Assembly (NCBI GenBank): GCA_030592575.1
Contig: JAUVIV010000015.1
Span: 1 to 37,751, forward strand
From: a bacterium
GTDB taxonomy: Bacteria > Hydrothermota > UBA3073 > JACQXS01
Direction: 5' to 3'
Length of the DNA stretch: 37,751 nt
In this document: in pieces, positions 1-7,939 of the stretch
Position numbering within the stretch: the first letter of the stretch is position 1
How the letters are laid out: each line of letters begins with the position of its first letter
Notes under the pieces: model-generated
What the model saw: only the letters and a program-made list of their open reading frames with translations
Databases searched by the model: none
Told to the model about the DNA's origin: nothing
Translations under genes and position numbers: made by a program

Positions 1-547
1 GATTTACTACAAATTTTAAAGTTGGAGTATGGTAGTCCCAAAAAGCCATAAGTTCAAAATTCTTATTTTCCATTGCCTCAATTTTTATAGGGTCTATAGT
101 AGCTCTCATTATTACTGTAATATCTTTACCGGTAGAAGCAAATTGGCGAGTTATTACTATATTGAATTCATTCATAAATTTCTTAATTTCTTTAATATCC
201 TTCACTTTTACAGGAGAATCTTTTCTGTCCTGACAATACGAAACAAACAAAAAAGTTTTATCTGCAAGGTCGTATTTTACCCGATGTATTATTTCTTGAT
301 TTAAAGCAGTATCCTTGGTTGAACAAATAGTTTTCAACCTTATAGTTACAGGCGTTCCGCTTAGTATTATCTTCTCAAGTTCTTTTGGAAAACTATTTTT
401 TAAAGTAGTATTTATAGAGATACTATCGGAGATAGTGATCTCCGGTTTAGTAAAAGTCACATCCGATTGTTTCGCTCCTAACAGTGCTACAACACCAATT
501 AATGCGGCTACTGCCTTAGTGGCTACAAACTGAAGCAATATTTCCAT
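1..547 (-). CDS. Partial membrane-anchored hypothetical protein (C-terminus cut by window edge)
   Basis: This open frame is absent from the ORF track because it has no stop inside the window. It reads about 182 codons from ATG at 547 and runs off the left edge. An in-frame TAG lies directly before the ATG, so this is the first possible start. The N-terminus (MEILLQFVATKAVAALIGVV) contains a hydrophobic stretch suggesting export or a membrane anchor. The rest is a predicted alternating beta pattern with segments such as TPVTIRLKTIC and VKYDLADKTF. The layout is vaguely like DUF4390-type periplasmic proteins, but I cannot confirm that. No good Shine-Dalgarno is visible. The + strand ORFs at 29-304 and 315-533 are shadows of this gene. 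Function unknown. Confidence 0.72.
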   Translation of the reverse strand, partial: MEILLQFVATKAVAALIGVVALLGAKQSDVTFTKPEITISDSISINTTLKNSFPKELEKIILSGTPVTIRLKTICSTKDTALNQEIIHRVKYDLADKTFLFVSYCQDRKDSPVKVKDIKEIKKFMNEFNIVITRQFASTGKDITVIMRATIDPIKIEAMENKNFELMAFWDYHTPTLKFVVN

Positions 548-617
548 CTATTTATAAAGGCTATTACATAAACTCATAATGTCAAATTTTTTTATTAATA
601 GAGAAATGGATATTTTT

Positions 618-1397
618 TTAAAAATAAAACTCAGGACGACGATCAATTATAATGTTATTGCGGGCAGTAATATTTTTATCAAGTGCTTGAGCAGGATCTA
701 TATCTACTACTTTAACACATTCTTCAAAAGTATTGGCTTTTAAAAGCACTTCCCCTTTTGGACTCACGACTTGAGAATTTCCTGTAAATTTGAGAGTTCG
801 CTCCTTACCCGTGCGATTTGCAGTTATTATAAATACACGATTCTCAATAGCTCTTGTTTGCATCGCAAGTTGACAATACGGAAGTACAAGATTGGCAGAA
901 TGACAAATAATTTGTGCTCCTTTTAAAGCTAAAGTTCTTGCCGACTCAGGAAATATCCAATCAAAACATATAAGGAGACCGAGTTTTGTTGATTGGGTAT
1001 CCCCCACTTCTACGGCTTGAAAGAAAAGATTACCGGGAGCAAAAATTAATTTTTCATAGTCAAACAAATGGATTTTCCTATATTTGCTAAGCTTACCATC
1101 CTTTGATATAAAAATAGAGGAGTTATAAATAGCAGTTCCATCTCTTTCGGCAATTCCCACAACAAGCCAAATCCCTTTGCTTTGTGCAAGTTTCGTAAGT
1201 CTTTCAGTGGTTGGTCCGGGAATTGATTCCGCAAATGGAAGTAATTCTTCTTTTGACTCAAACGCATAGCCAGTGGTTGCAAGTTCAGGAAGAACTAACC
1301 CATCAGCTTCTATTGAACTTATTAATTTCTCTATTTTGGTAAGATTAATTTCCGGAGATTTAAACTCTGGGGCAAATTGTAAAAACCCGACTTTCAC
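618..1397 (-). CDS. Nitrilase-superfamily carbon-nitrogen hydrolase (amidase)
   Basis: Cytoplasmic C-N hydrolase of 259 aa, the usual length for single-domain members. The Glu-Lys-Cys triad is visible: E38 in LPELATTGY, K108 in YRKIHLF and C144 in LICFDWIFPE. Such enzymes cleave amides or N-carbamoyl groups (omega-amidase, N-carbamoylputrescine amidase and relatives). The exact substrate cannot be read from the sequence. The start is a GTG that overlaps the TGA of the upstream gene (GTGA), so the two are almost certainly cotranscribed and translationally coupled. The 78-aa ORF inside it on the same strand is an out-of-frame shadow. Confidence 0.93.
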   Translation of the reverse strand: MKVGFLQFAPEFKSPEINLTKIEKLISSIEADGLVLPELATTGYAFESKEELLPFAESIPGPTTERLTKLAQSKGIWLVVGIAERDGTAIYNSSIFISKDGKLSKYRKIHLFDYEKLIFAPGNLFFQAVEVGDTQSTKLGLLICFDWIFPESARTLALKGAQIICHSANLVLPYCQLAMQTRAIENRVFIITANRTGKERTLKFTGNSQVVSPKGEVLLKANTFEECVKVVDIDPAQALDKNITARNNIIIDRRPEFYF

Positions 1398-1819
1398 TTT
1401 AGATAAAAATGAATACCAAATGGCACGAACAAATCCATTCCACCTGTATCTATTACTAATCCGATTCCTATTTCAAGAGAAAGTGGTACTTCCTCAAGAT
1501 TAGGGAAAAACTCAAATTCGTAAAACCCTTCTCCCACAATTTTAATATTTGATTTTTCTGTATCTTTATAAGTATGACTATGAATACCTGCTCCAACTCC
1601 TACAAGATGAGTATATTGAACAACTTTGCCACTTCCTTTTCCTATTCCAAAAAGAGCTCTTCCTCCAATTGCCAATGTATTACTTCCTGTACCAAGTGTA
1701 AATTGTAGAACAGTCTCAGGAGTGTAATGAAATTTCATAGAAAGTAGCCCACTTGGGTAATTCCCAATCCCAATCCCAAAATTATTAGAGCTACCTATAA
1801 AAAATAACAATAAAATCAT
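1394..1819 (-). CDS. Small beta-rich protein, possibly outer-membrane or exported
   Basis: Protein of 141 aa with a short hydrophobic N-terminus (MILLLFFIGSS) followed by Gly-rich alternating beta segments such as LQFTLGTGSNTLAIGGRALF and LSLEIGIGLVIDTGGMDLFV. It ends in an aromatic-containing strand (FVPFGIHFYLK), as outer-membrane barrels often do. It is short for a full barrel and its signal sequence is abbreviated, so it could be a small barrel or the remnant of a longer one. It is first in a two-gene minus-strand unit with the amidase and overlaps it by 4 nt. A TATAAT box lies about 12 nt upstream of the ATG. I recognise no named family. Confidence 0.7.
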   Translation of the reverse strand: MILLLFFIGSSNNFGIGIGNYPSGLLSMKFHYTPETVLQFTLGTGSNTLAIGGRALFGIGKGSGKVVQYTHLVGVGAGIHSHTYKDTEKSNIKIVGEGFYEFEFFPNLEEVPLSLEIGIGLVIDTGGMDLFVPFGIHFYLK

Positions 1820-1831
1820 AATAGTTTATTT

Positions 1832-1883
1832 ATTATACTTAAGAACAATATTTAAATTTATGCTGTCTTTTTCTAAAAGTCAA
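1832..1883 (-). promoter_or_regulatory. Putative promoters for the minus-strand amidase unit
   Basis: On the minus strand, TTGACT (1883-1878) and TAAATT (1860-1855) are separated by 17 nt. A separate TATAAT (1837-1832) lies 12 nt before the ATG at 1819 and would give a leader of only a few nucleotides. Both are sequence matches only. Confidence 0.45.
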
Positions 1884-1993
1884 GAGAAACTATAGTTTTT
1901 TAGGAGTTTTTTGCCACTTAATAAATATATCAGGTGTGTTTTTAATTACAATTTTATCTTTACATATACCACTTTACACTTTAGGTTTTAAAT

Positions 1994-3259
1994 ATGAGAT
2001 TTAAAAGAGAAGTTCTTCATACCATCTCAACCCAGATGCTCTGCCTTATTTTTGGAGTTGGGATAAGTATCATTTTAAATAGGACTCTTGGACCTACTTT
2101 AAAAGGAGAACTTGTAACAATTCTCTTAATCCCACAACTCGTTGTCTCTTTTATAAATTTAGGACTTGGAACAGCGGGCTCTTATTTTATAGCCAAACAA
2201 GAATATTCCGATGAAGAAATAGTAAAAACAAATCTCTTTGCCGCTTTACTACTTGGAGTTATAGGAATAGGAATTGGGTGGTGGATTTTTACAAAATTTT
2301 TTCCAAGTATCTCTTTGTTACTGAAAATCATTCTTTTATCCCTTATAATATGGGACTTATGGCTTTGTTATGTACCAGGTTTTTTTATTGGCAAAGGACT
2401 CATAACTCAGTACAACAGATGGAATCTCAGCCAATATATAGGGAAGTTTCTCTTAATTGCTATATTTTTTATAATCTTCGCAGATAAACTGAATGGGGTG
2501 ATTGTAGCTATTGCTTCTCTCGGTTTAATTTCGTTTTTGATTAGTTTTCCTGTCCTCTCAAGATGGATAAAATTAAAAGGTAAAGTAGTAATAAATTTCT
2601 CTTATTTCAAAAAAGGTTTAAATTTTGGGTACAAGGTATTTATTGCGAATGCACTTGCATTTTTAAATTATAGATTTGATATATTAATGTTAAGATGGCT
2701 ATCGGATGCAACTCAAGTTGGATATTATTCCACAGCTGTTGGACTTGTAGAGAAATTCTGGCTTATTCCAGGCTCTATATCACTTGTCCTTTACTCAAAA
2801 ATAGTAACTCATAAGCTAAGAGATAGTAAAGATGTAGCACAAATAACAAGAATATCTTTATGGATAGTTCTTGGATTTGGCATTATATCAATTGCTTTTA
2901 TAAAACCCATAATAATATTATTTTATTCAACTAAATTCCTGCCTGCTATGATACCATATCTCATTCTCTTGCCTGGGGTAATTGGCTTAACAGTTCCTAA
3001 ATTGTTAACTGCCGAGACCGTGGGAGGTTGGGGAAAGCCAGAAATTTCAATAGCAGGAATGCTACTTGTAGTTATTGTAAATATTGGACTAAATTTTTGG
3101 CTAATTCCAAAACTTGGAATGAATGGTGCAGCTCTTGCATCAACCATAGCATATATAGTTCAGTTGATATTTTTTATAAGTGTATATATTAAATTTACTC
3201 ACTTAAAAGTAAAAGATTTGCTTTTGTTAAAAAGGAGAGATATATGCCACCACGAGTAA
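1994..3259 (+). CDS. Polysaccharide/lipid-linked oligosaccharide flippase (Wzx-like, MATE/MOP superfamily)
   Basis: Integral inner-membrane protein of 421 aa, with hydrophobic segments throughout, in keeping with the 12-14 TM helices of the oligosaccharide flippase family. The N-terminal pattern (ISIILNRTLGPTLKGELVTI, then INLGLGTAGSYFIAK) is typical of Wzx/RfbX exporters: a first helix, a GP.xkGE loop, then a GlG.a..yfia helix. It would flip undecaprenyl-linked glycans for surface polysaccharide assembly. The last 16 nt overlap the glycosyltransferase that follows, which supports a shared operon and pathway. A TTTACA box with 17-nt spacing to TAGGTT ends 6 nt before the ATG, so the transcript may be nearly leaderless. 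Confidence 0.88.
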   Translation: MRFKREVLHTISTQMLCLIFGVGISIILNRTLGPTLKGELVTILLIPQLVVSFINLGLGTAGSYFIAKQEYSDEEIVKTNLFAALLLGVIGIGIGWWIFTKFFPSISLLLKIILLSLIIWDLWLCYVPGFFIGKGLITQYNRWNLSQYIGKFLLIAIFFIIFADKLNGVIVAIASLGLISFLISFPVLSRWIKLKGKVVINFSYFKKGLNFGYKVFIANALAFLNYRFDILMLRWLSDATQVGYYSTAVGLVEKFWLIPGSISLVLYSKIVTHKLRDSKDVAQITRISLWIVLGFGIISIAFIKPIIILFYSTKFLPAMIPYLILLPGVIGLTVPKLLTAETVGGWGKPEISIAGMLLVVIVNIGLNFWLIPKLGMNGAALASTIAYIVQLIFFISVYIKFTHLKVKDLLLLKRRDICHHE

Positions 3260-4149
3260 TAATAATCTCTAAATATGAACTCTCTGGAAAATATGTAGTA
3301 GATATGCTTGATAAGGCAGGAATAAAAGCAGAACTTTTGATTGCCTCAAGAATCGGAATAGCTCCAAAAAGGATAAAAAAAATTACCGAGCTAATCAAAA
3401 AATTTGATATTATTCACTTAATTTCCGGAAATCAAAGAATAAAGTTACTTGTCTGGCTCCGTTTACTTGGTAAAAAAACCATTAATCATTGGATTGGAAC
3501 AGATGTATTAAAACTTTTAGAAAATACTAATTCTTGTTTACTTGCTCGCATTACCGATAAGTTAATTGATATTCAATTTGCAAAACTCCCCAAATTAGTT
3601 GCGGAACTCAAAACAGCAAGGATTAAAGCAGATTATCTGCCAACTGTTCCTCAGATTAACCACCAATTGTCAGTCACTTATAAGCAAGGAGTTCTTATAT
3701 ATATCCCATGGGACAGAGTTGATTTCCATCGTGGCTCTGAACTTCTTGAACTTGCAAAAATGTTTCCAGATATAAACTTTCATATAATAGACAATGAAGG
3801 AAAAGGACTTCCCTCTTTGCCCAATGTTTATTATCACGGATGGGTTAACAATATGGACGAAGTATGGAAAAATATATCTATACTCGTCAGATTTCCAAAA
3901 CACGATGCACTTTCTTTTATGGTTTTAGAAGCACTTGCAAGAGGGAAGCGAGTTATCTGGAATCAACATTTGCCACATTGCTCTTATATTCGGGAAATAG
4001 AGGATATTCCCCAAGAACTTAAGAAACTTTTAGCTAAAAAAATGCCAAACATAGAAGGTAGAAAATTTATTCTATCTGAATTTGACCCCAAAAAGATTGG
4101 TGAAAAATATGTAAAAATTTATAATTCTATGGGTACATCAAGAGTTTAA
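3244..4149 (+). CDS. Glycosyltransferase, GT-B fold (GT4-like)
   Basis: Protein of 301 aa. A short N-terminal Rossmann half begins RVIIISKYELSGKYVVDML, with FDIIHLISGNQRIK further in. The C-terminal half carries the GT4-type nucleotide-sugar pocket signature, ALSFMVLEALARGKRVIW, corresponding to the EX7E region. A preceding segment (YYHGWVNNMDEVWKNISILV) matches the usual beta-strand before that motif. It is shorter than typical 350-400 aa GT4 enzymes. The start is supported by AAAGGAGAG 8 nt upstream and by the 16-nt overlap with the flippase gene. It probably adds a sugar to the lipid-linked oligosaccharide moved by the neighbouring flippase. Donor and acceptor are unknown. Confidence 0.85.
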   Translation: MPPRVIIISKYELSGKYVVDMLDKAGIKAELLIASRIGIAPKRIKKITELIKKFDIIHLISGNQRIKLLVWLRLLGKKTINHWIGTDVLKLLENTNSCLLARITDKLIDIQFAKLPKLVAELKTARIKADYLPTVPQINHQLSVTYKQGVLIYIPWDRVDFHRGSELLELAKMFPDINFHIIDNEGKGLPSLPNVYYHGWVNNMDEVWKNISILVRFPKHDALSFMVLEALARGKRVIWNQHLPHCSYIREIEDIPQELKKLLAKKMPNIEGRKFILSEFDPKKIGEKYVKIYNSMGTSRV

Positions 4150-4484
4150 AGATTACGGTTACACTACGTAGTATATTCACAATACCAAAAAACACTGAAG
4201 ATAATCTCAATAATATGGGATAGACATTGAGCTAAGAGAATGCCTACATAAAATAATTCTTGAACTCTACTTCAAGCTCTTAAATATAGGACTCTGGAGA
4301 ATTGAAGAACCCCGTAGGCGGGATTGGAGTTTATCCCACAAAATGCGGGTGCTCTAACAAACTACAGGGAATGTGCTCGCTATTGCGGTCCAAGATGCTT
4401 CTTTTGAACAACTCGTTGCCTATCTGCAAAAGATGTTGCAAGCTTAGATTCCGAGAACTCAGATAACAAAAAATAGCAGGTTTC
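4150..4484. other. Gene-free stretch, possible degraded coding remnant
   Basis: These 335 nt hold no intact gene. Two short open frames look protein-like: one ends DWSLSHKMRVL and one ends DASFEQLVAYLQKMLQA before a stop near 4446. They are in different frames and lack starts, as a decayed gene would be. A stem GGGAT/ATCCC lies near 4320-4337 within a C/G-rich patch. Confidence 0.35.
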
Positions 4485-5759
4485 TTATTTCAAAATTATA
4501 CATCTTTTGGTCTTTATAAATTCTTCGGCTTTAAGCTGACAAAAGTAAATTCCCGATGTTACTTCTTTTCCCTTACTATCTCTGCCATCCCATGCCACAG
4601 AAAGTTGAGAGTTCAGAGTTGAAAGTTCAGAGTCAAAAAGAGTCTTGACCAACTGCCCTGTCAAATCATAAATTTTGAGCGAGACTGTAGGGACGTTAAA
4701 TTCAACACTCTTACTCAAGTCTGGCAACTGATAACTAATGGTAATGGCACGATGCATCGTGCACCTACATATATTCGGATAAACTTGTAACTTGCAACCT
4801 GTAACGTGTAAGTCCTTATCTTCCTCAATTTTTGGTTCTATCGGGCCAATATATTCTGTGGCAATAACAATATCATCAAATAAAACACTATCAATCTGTC
4901 CATTGGGACCATCGGTCATATAAAATTCAAGCCAAAAATAATTCACAACAAGTTCTTCGACAGTCCGCCACTGGAATCCCTCAAAAGGAGCGCTGTCAGG
5001 ATCAGGATGAAAATGGTCCCATACCCAATAGCCATTTGGAAATCCTTCACCCAGATGTTGTTTCAATTCTCCATTTACCCAGAAAGCTTGTTCACCATTG
5101 TAAGAAGTTACCGGATCATTACACTTTATCATAAATTCAACACAAATCCATTCACCTCGTGTTATTGAAGCAGGTGGCTCAGGGTTGAAATAATTTCCCC
5201 AGTATTTTGTACCCGGATTAGTTCTCATATGCATCCAATAAGTATAAAAATCCCAATGCCAACCATCACGAGTAAAAGGTTCTATCCCTGTGGAGAAACG
5301 TTCGTTACCAACAGGTCTTGTCCCAGCACGTGGCCATGGCCAGTTTGTCGGAGGATTATGCCCACCCAACCACACAAAATGATGCACAGTATGACAGGTA
5401 GGTACAAATTTTACATAGAAACGTGCATATAGTGTATCATAACCATTCAACCGTTTATAGAGATGCCCGCCCGTATTCTGCCCAATAATTGAAGTCATCT
5501 GGAGAGATTGAGTACCAGCACTAACTGACGGCACATCTGATTCCAGTGACATTCCTTCAAGATTTACAACCTCGTTCCAGCGTATCGCAACATCATTCAG
5601 TGTAGCTTCTTCGAAATCTTCGGTAAATACTACAGCTTTATCATTTTTTATTCTTTTGTCGTATGGATATTTTACCGCAATCCCTGACTGTCCAGCTTCC
5701 AAAAATATTTCCCCCGAGAAGATACTACAAATTATCAAGTATAATAATTTTTTTACCAT
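4485..5759 (-). CDS. Secreted jelly-roll (concanavalin-like) protein with C-terminal Por/T9SS type A sorting domain
   Basis: Protein of 424 aa. Residues 1-22 form a signal peptide (MVKKLLYLIICSIFSGEIFL). Residues 45-310 form an aromatic-rich beta-sandwich domain (FVWLGGHNPPTNWPWPRAG, WHWDFYTYWMHMRTNPGTKY) resembling the jelly-roll folds of polysaccharide lyases or laminarinase-like binding modules. The last ~90 residues are a FlgD-like/type A sorting domain (SLKIYDLTGQLVKTL, VAWDGRDSKGKEVTSGIYFC, ending RCIILK), the signal for type IX secretion. It is oddly interrupted: the usual YPNP loop reads VYPNICRCTMHRAITISYQL, where a perfect DNA palindrome has been read through in frame, and further low-complexity inserts occur nearby (see findings). 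An excellent SD, AAGGAGG, precedes the ATG. The substrate is probably a carbohydrate but is unproven. Confidence 0.85.
   Translation of the reverse strand: MVKKLLYLIICSIFSGEIFLEAGQSGIAVKYPYDKRIKNDKAVVFTEDFEEATLNDVAIRWNEVVNLEGMSLESDVPSVSAGTQSLQMTSIIGQNTGGHLYKRLNGYDTLYARFYVKFVPTCHTVHHFVWLGGHNPPTNWPWPRAGTRPVGNERFSTGIEPFTRDGWHWDFYTYWMHMRTNPGTKYWGNYFNPEPPASITRGEWICVEFMIKCNDPVTSYNGEQAFWVNGELKQHLGEGFPNGYWVWDHFHPDPDSAPFEGFQWRTVEELVVNYFWLEFYMTDGPNGQIDSVLFDDIVIATEYIGPIEPKIEEDKDLHVTGCKLQVYPNICRCTMHRAITISYQLPDLSKSVEFNVPTVSLKIYDLTGQLVKTLFDSELSTLNSQLSVAWDGRDSKGKEVTSGIYFCQLKAEEFIKTKRCIILK
4686..4775 (-). repeat. Palindromic repeat copies inserted in the sorting-domain coding sequence
   Basis: The 16-bp perfect palindrome GCACGATGCATCGTGC (4747-4762) sits in a TGTAGG...CATTA context that matches the intergenic repeat at 27207-27290. 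A second imperfect palindrome around 4690-4712 (GTAGGGACGTTAAATTCAAC) resembles the GTAGAGACATTCAATTGAAC copy at 23657. Both are translated in frame within the secreted protein. Confidence 0.65.
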
Positions 5760-6101
5760 TTTTTCCTCCTTATTTGAAAATAATTTTCAAATATAAATAT
5801 AATTCTAAAATCCTGTTTGTCAATCCATATTTTATACTTGACTTTCTTGCCCTATCATTTAAGCTACGGGAAAAGAGGACTTTTGGGTTGTCTTTTAATT
5901 CTACCGCACTTTAGTGCAGGGTTTAAATGAATATAGTCAGAAAATCAGAATACCAGAATGAGATACTCAGAGAATCAGAATATTAGAGACTTTTTTTATC
6001 TGACTTTCTGATGTCTGAATTCTTCATCTGATAATCTGGTATCCTGATGCACTTTTCAAGATTAACCATCGACTAAAGTCGTGTAGAAAAGAGATTCTTA
6101 T
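5760..6101. other. Gene-free stretch with imperfect inverted repeat and two small palindromes
   Basis: The left half (about 5936-5988) repeats ATCAGAATA-like units. The right half (about 6001-6050) is an approximate reverse complement (CTGATAATCTGGTATCCTGAT), with a T-run between, so the DNA could form a long imperfect hairpin. It is flanked by GCACTTTAGTGC near 5910 and CGACTAAAGTCG near 6068, related short palindromes. No gene is seen. Confidence 0.5.
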
Positions 6102-7250
6102 ATGAAAAATTTTGTATTCCATAATCCTACAAAGATTGTCTTTGGCAAAGACAAGGTACTTGAAATTGGCAAGGAAATTAAATTTGCAGGATATAAAAAA
6201 GTGCTTCTTGTCTATGGGCAGGGTAGCATAAAAAAGATCGACACATACGATAAAGTAATAACTTCTTTGCAAAAAGAGAATATTCAATATGTAGAGTTAA
6301 GCGGAATAAAACCAAACCCTGTTTTTTCAAAAGTACTTGAGGGAATTGAAATATGCAAAAGAGAAAATATTGAAGCTATCCTTGCAGTTGGTGGTGGCAG
6401 TGTAGTAGATAGCGTAAAAGCAATTGCCGGAGGCGTGTTTTTTGATGGCGATTTCTGGCAAGTATTTCAACGCAAGGCACGAGTGAAGAAAGCATTACCT
6501 ATATTTGTTGTGCTAACCTTATCTGCAACCGGATCTGAGATGAATCCGTCAACAGTTATAACAAACGAAACCACGAGAGAAAAATTTTATTTTACATCTA
6601 CTGCGGTTTATCCAAAAGTCTCTATACTTGACCCTGTGCTGCAATTTACTCTTCCTAATTATCAAACTTCAGCTGCTGCCTCTGATATCATTGCTCATAT
6701 CTTTGAATTATATTTTTGTGGTGAGGATGAAACGGAATTACAAGATGAGTTTTCGGAAGGAATTTTAAGAACGGTGATTTCCTTTACTCCTATGTTACTT
6801 GAAAAACCAGATGATTACCACGCACGAGCTCAAATTATGTTGTCCGCATTATTTGCACTCAATGGAATAAATGGGATAGGTAGAGAATCTGGTGATTGGT
6901 CAGCACATATGTTGGAACATTCTCTAAGCGGTATTCATCCGGAGATCGCACATGGAGCAGGACTTGCTATAATTTTCCCTGCATGGCTTAAATATATGAT
7001 GCCTTACATAGAAAAAAAGGTAATAAGATTCTCTCAAAAAATATGGGAAATGGATAGTCCCGATGCAGGAATACGAAACTTAAAAGAGTGGTTCAACTCC
7101 ATAGGATTAGAATCCTCGTTTAAAAACTTCGGCATAGAAAAAAAGGAAATCCCTATCTTCACAGAGATGGCTATGCGTATGTCTCCTTTAGGCAGTTTAA
7201 AACCACTTACTGCCAAAGATGTAGAAACCATATTTTCCAATTGTTTTTAA
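6102..7250 (+). CDS. Iron-containing alcohol dehydrogenase (BdhA/YqhD-like, NAD(P)H-dependent)
   Basis: Protein of 382 aa, full length for group III metal-dependent alcohol dehydrogenases. It has the N-terminal dinucleotide-binding motif GGGSVVDSVKAIA (97-109) and SATGSEMN (141-148). The metal ligands are visible: D195 and H199 (DIIAHIFE), H269 or H273 (HMLEHSLSG) and H284 (EIAHGAG). The N-terminus FVFHNPTKIVFGKD is characteristic of the BdhA/YqhD branch, which reduces aldehydes to alcohols with NADPH or NADH. A fermentative role in alcohol formation or aldehyde detoxification is likely. It stands alone between repeat-rich intergenic regions, and I see no clear SD. Confidence 0.93.
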   Translation: MKNFVFHNPTKIVFGKDKVLEIGKEIKFAGYKKVLLVYGQGSIKKIDTYDKVITSLQKENIQYVELSGIKPNPVFSKVLEGIEICKRENIEAILAVGGGSVVDSVKAIAGGVFFDGDFWQVFQRKARVKKALPIFVVLTLSATGSEMNPSTVITNETTREKFYFTSTAVYPKVSILDPVLQFTLPNYQTSAAASDIIAHIFELYFCGEDETELQDEFSEGILRTVISFTPMLLEKPDDYHARAQIMLSALFALNGINGIGRESGDWSAHMLEHSLSGIHPEIAHGAGLAIIFPAWLKYMMPYIEKKVIRFSQKIWEMDSPDAGIRNLKEWFNSIGLESSFKNFGIEKKEIPIFTEMAMRMSPLGSLKPLTAKDVETIFSNCF

Positions 7251-7659
7251 TCATTAAGACCTTATATTTACCGCAAAGACGCAGAGAAAAGAAAAATCAA
7301 AAAGTGGAGAGGTAGGAATAAAAAGTTTCAACACGAACCAAACACGAACCAAACACGAACTTTCTTGCAGATTTTTTGAAAAAAAGGTCTTTGTTCGTAT
7401 AATGTTCAAAAGGTGTTCGTGATAAGTTTGTGCTTATTGTTTTTTCTGTGTTAACCTGTTTTATTTGTGTACATCTGTGTGCAATATTTTTAACCGCAGA
7501 GACGCAGAGTTCGCAAAGATTAATTTGCCACGAAAGCACGAAAATATTAAATTCCACTAAAATTATAATATAATACAATTTTAATTTCGACATGACATAA
7601 ATAATCATTTCGTACCTTCCTGTCATTCCTTCGCTTCCGCTCAGGACAAGTCTGAGCTC

Positions 7660-7749
7660 TTCGACAAATATCACCATGAACCCTTCCTCTGTCATTCTGA
7701 CCCCTTCGACAAATACCACCCTGAAACCTTTCTCTGTCATTCTGAGCGG
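7660..7749. repeat. Tandem duplication, 45-nt period, two copies
   Basis: Both units start TTCGACAAATA and end in a GTCATTCTGA segment, with a few substitutions between them. They lead into the dispersed TCATTCTGAGCG-AGCGAAGAATCT repeat at 7738-7765. Confidence 0.75.
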
Positions 7750-7770
7750 AGCGAAGAATCTCAAAGAACT

Positions 7771-7798
7771 CAGGGTAAACTCTGTGAAGAATCTCAAA
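7771..7798 (+). repeat. 28-bp exact copy, inverted partner at 23819-23846
   Basis: The 28 nt starting CAGGGTAAACTCTGTGAAG are the exact reverse complement of 23819-23846. Flanking TCATTCTGAGCG/AGCGAAGAATCT segments also match, with small differences and a different spacer. Confidence 0.8.
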
Positions 7799-7860
7799 AA
7801 TCAGTATCAATCAAGGTATTGTAGTCTTCGTCAAAAGAATTACCCGACAAACCAAAAAGA

Positions 7861-7918
7861 ATTTGACTTCTGAAATAAAATCGGTATATTTTAAAAATTG
7901 AACAAATCTTAATCAAAT
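7861..7918 (+). promoter_or_regulatory. Promoter, copy 1 of a duplicated 58-bp upstream sequence
   Basis: TTGACT (7863-7868), a 16-nt spacer and TATATT (7885-7890) form a sigma70-type promoter just before the sorting-domain gene. The whole block through TTAATCAAAT is repeated, with few changes, at 10102-10160 upstream of the methyltransferase. Confidence 0.7.
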
Positions 7919-7939
7919 ATGAAAGAGGAAAATAATAAA

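Larger units (their letters stand above)
7251..7939. other. Repeat-rich gene-free region
   Basis: About 690 nt without a credible gene. It contains two copies of a CCGCAnAGACGCAGAG motif (7271, 7495), a (CACGAACCAAA)n tandem array near 7332-7360, a 45-nt direct repeat, and a TGTCATTCTGAGCG element shared with 23.8 kb. The ORFs at 7297-7797, 7547-7810 and 7676-7873 are translations of these repeats. Confidence 0.65.

Noticed and set aside
29-533. Two + strand ORFs (91 and 72 aa) at the left edge
   Set aside because: They are shadows of an open minus-strand frame (547 to the window edge) with better protein character and a signal-like N-terminus.
4320-4337. GGGAT/ATCCC stem as a terminator for the glycosyltransferase
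   Set aside because: The stem is only 5 bp, no T-run follows, and it is 170 nt past the stop.
7332-7360. Possible CRISPR-like array in the tandem CACGAACCAAA repeat
   Set aside because: An 11-nt period with no spacers and under three copies. No cas genes are present.
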